A DNA stretch of 14,856 nucleotides, taken from Anaerosoma sp034007245 (GTDB lineage Bacteria > Actinomycetota > Coriobacteriia > Anaerosomatales > Anaerosomataceae). A program made the position numbers and the translations under genes. Of the stretch, positions 14,135 to 14,856 are shown piece by piece; position 1 is the first letter of the stretch; the number at the start of each line of letters is the position of its first letter. The DNA is taken from positions 1 through 14,856 of the forward strand of contig JAVERH010000049.1 of NCBI GenBank assembly GCA_034007245.1. Direction: 5' to 3'. The notes below the pieces were generated by a model, which was not told where the DNA came from, did no database searches, and saw nothing but the letters and a program-made list of their open reading frames with translations.

Positions 14135-14677
14135 ATGCCGCAAGACGAGCCTCGGTTGCCTTACCTGCAGAAGCTCAAGGGCGTGAGTATCCGATCCAAA
14201 GAACCCTCTCCTGTATGGCGCGAATCAGTGATCTCCGGCCTTGGTGGAGCGATCGGCATAGGCATCCTCTACGCGCTCACTGTGGACCTCGAGTTCGTCA
14301 CCTGCTTCATGGCTCCGCTCGCAGCAACCTGCGCCTTGATCTTCGGCCTCCCGAGCTCTCCCATATCGCAACCGCGCAACGTGATCGGCGGGCACGTACT
14401 TTCCGCCCTTGTCGGGATCATCGTCTTCTCGCTCAGCGGTCAGGTCACGTGGTGGACGATGGGGCTGGCACTTGGACTGGCCATGGTCGCTATGGCCATG
14501 ACGCACACGTATCACCCACCGGCTGCGGTCACGGCCCTCCTACCCGTTCTGCAGGAGATCACCTCGTTCACCTGGGTGCTCGCACCTGTGGGTGTGGGGG
14601 CGCTGCTCCTGGTCATCGTCGCTCTGCTGTACACCAACCTCTTCGCCGAACGACGCTATCCCGTCTTCTGGTGGTGA
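14135..14677 (+). CDS. HPP-family integral membrane protein
   Basis: A 180-residue protein with about four hydrophobic segments (roughly 32-50, 53-72, 86-121 with a break near 102-106, and 145-168). The family motif HPP is at 127-129 in THTYHPPAAVTALLPV, and the conserved SPISQPRNVIGGH stretch (75-87) precedes a helix. HPP proteins are small membrane proteins; cyanobacterial and chloroplast members have been linked to nitrite transport, but most bacterial ones are uncharacterised, so the substrate is not assigned here. ATG 14135 has AAGGGGGG nine bases upstream, and a perfect 10-bp palindrome (cggcatgccg, 14131-14140) covers the start codon. The gene lies 114 nt after the Fe-S flavoprotein gene on the same strand, behind two hairpins, so it may be a weakly coupled third gene of that unit or separately transcribed. 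Confidence 0.9.
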   Translation: MPQDEPRLPYLQKLKGVSIRSKEPSPVWRESVISGLGGAIGIGILYALTVDLEFVTCFMAPLAATCALIFGLPSSPISQPRNVIGGHVLSALVGIIVFSLSGQVTWWTMGLALGLAMVAMAMTHTYHPPAAVTALLPVLQEITSFTWVLAPVGVGALLLVIVALLYTNLFAERRYPVFWW

Positions 14678-14742
14678 GTGACCCGTCCATCACCAACAGC
14701 GACACCGAGGAACTCAGCGGTACTGCGTACGGATCTGCGGAC

Positions 14743-14771
14743 GGCATGACCCCGTACGGCAGGGTCATGCC
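14743..14771 (+). terminator. Terminator-like hairpin after the HPP gene
   Basis: Perfect 10-bp arms at 14743-14752 and 14762-14771 (ggcatgaccc / gggtcatgcc) with a nine-base loop, 65 nt after the HPP stop. No T-run follows (taactcacg), so it may be a Rho-assisted terminator or a bidirectional hairpin. A second inverted repeat (gcggcc at 14788-14793 with ggccgc at 14807-14812) follows. I see no gene in the remaining bases to the window end. Confidence 0.45.
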
Positions 14772-14856
14772 TAACTCACGCAATCATGCGGCCATGGCTG
14801 CCTGCAGGCCGCTTACAAGCTCCCCCGAAAACGAAACAGACCCGAGGCCGTTTGAG

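Noticed and set aside
14678..14856. A possible further gene at the right edge
   Set aside because: Neither strand shows a start with ribosome site or a recognisable product; only inverted repeats are visible.

Overview
The window reads as high-GC chromosomal DNA from an anaerobic, respiring, Gram-positive-type bacterium. My best guess is a Coriobacteriia-like actinobacterium. The hints are GC-rich codons, frequent GTG/TTG starts, a secreted protease with three CWB2 cell-wall-binding repeats, a multihaem cytochrome c and a Mo-bisMGD enzyme. This placement is inference; no rRNA or housekeeping marker is present.

Left part (minus strand, 1-9566). Reading in the direction of transcription, i.e. 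from high to low coordinates: a secreted subtilisin-like protease with three CWB2 repeats (6390-9566); a complete branched-chain amino acid type ABC importer in the order livJ, livH, livM, livG, livF (6202 down to 976); and the N-terminal 273 residues of a membrane-anchored multihaem cytochrome c (819 down to the window edge). livJ has a candidate promoter and a striking palindrome just upstream. A strong stem-loop without a T-run lies between livJ and livH. The livH, livM, livG and livF genes are packed with gaps of 2-3 nt or an overlap, so they are probably translationally coupled. The encoded LivH carries about 100 extra residues near its C-terminus.

Right part (plus strand, 9868-14677). 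Divergent from the protease are two tightly coupled genes. The first encodes a cytoplasmic molybdopterin oxidoreductase (714 aa, N-terminal [4Fe-4S] site, probable Cys ligand to Mo). The second encodes a 665-aa Fe-S flavoprotein. In that protein a whole GltD/NfnB-type FAD/NAD(P)H module is inserted inside a four-cluster ferredoxin subunit of the PsrB/DmsB/HycB type, splitting one CxxCxxCxxxC motif. Together they look like a soluble two-subunit NAD(P)H-coupled molybdoenzyme of unknown substrate, with no membrane anchor and no quinone-reactive subunit. This is the most unusual thing in the window. After a terminator-like hairpin and a second small hairpin comes an HPP-family membrane protein (14135-14677), followed by another hairpin.

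The largest stretch without a gene is 9567-9867, the divergent spacer, which holds a 7-10-7 inverted repeat. The last 179 bases (14678-14856) hold only hairpins. I see no tRNA, rRNA, CRISPR array, insertion sequence or phage gene.
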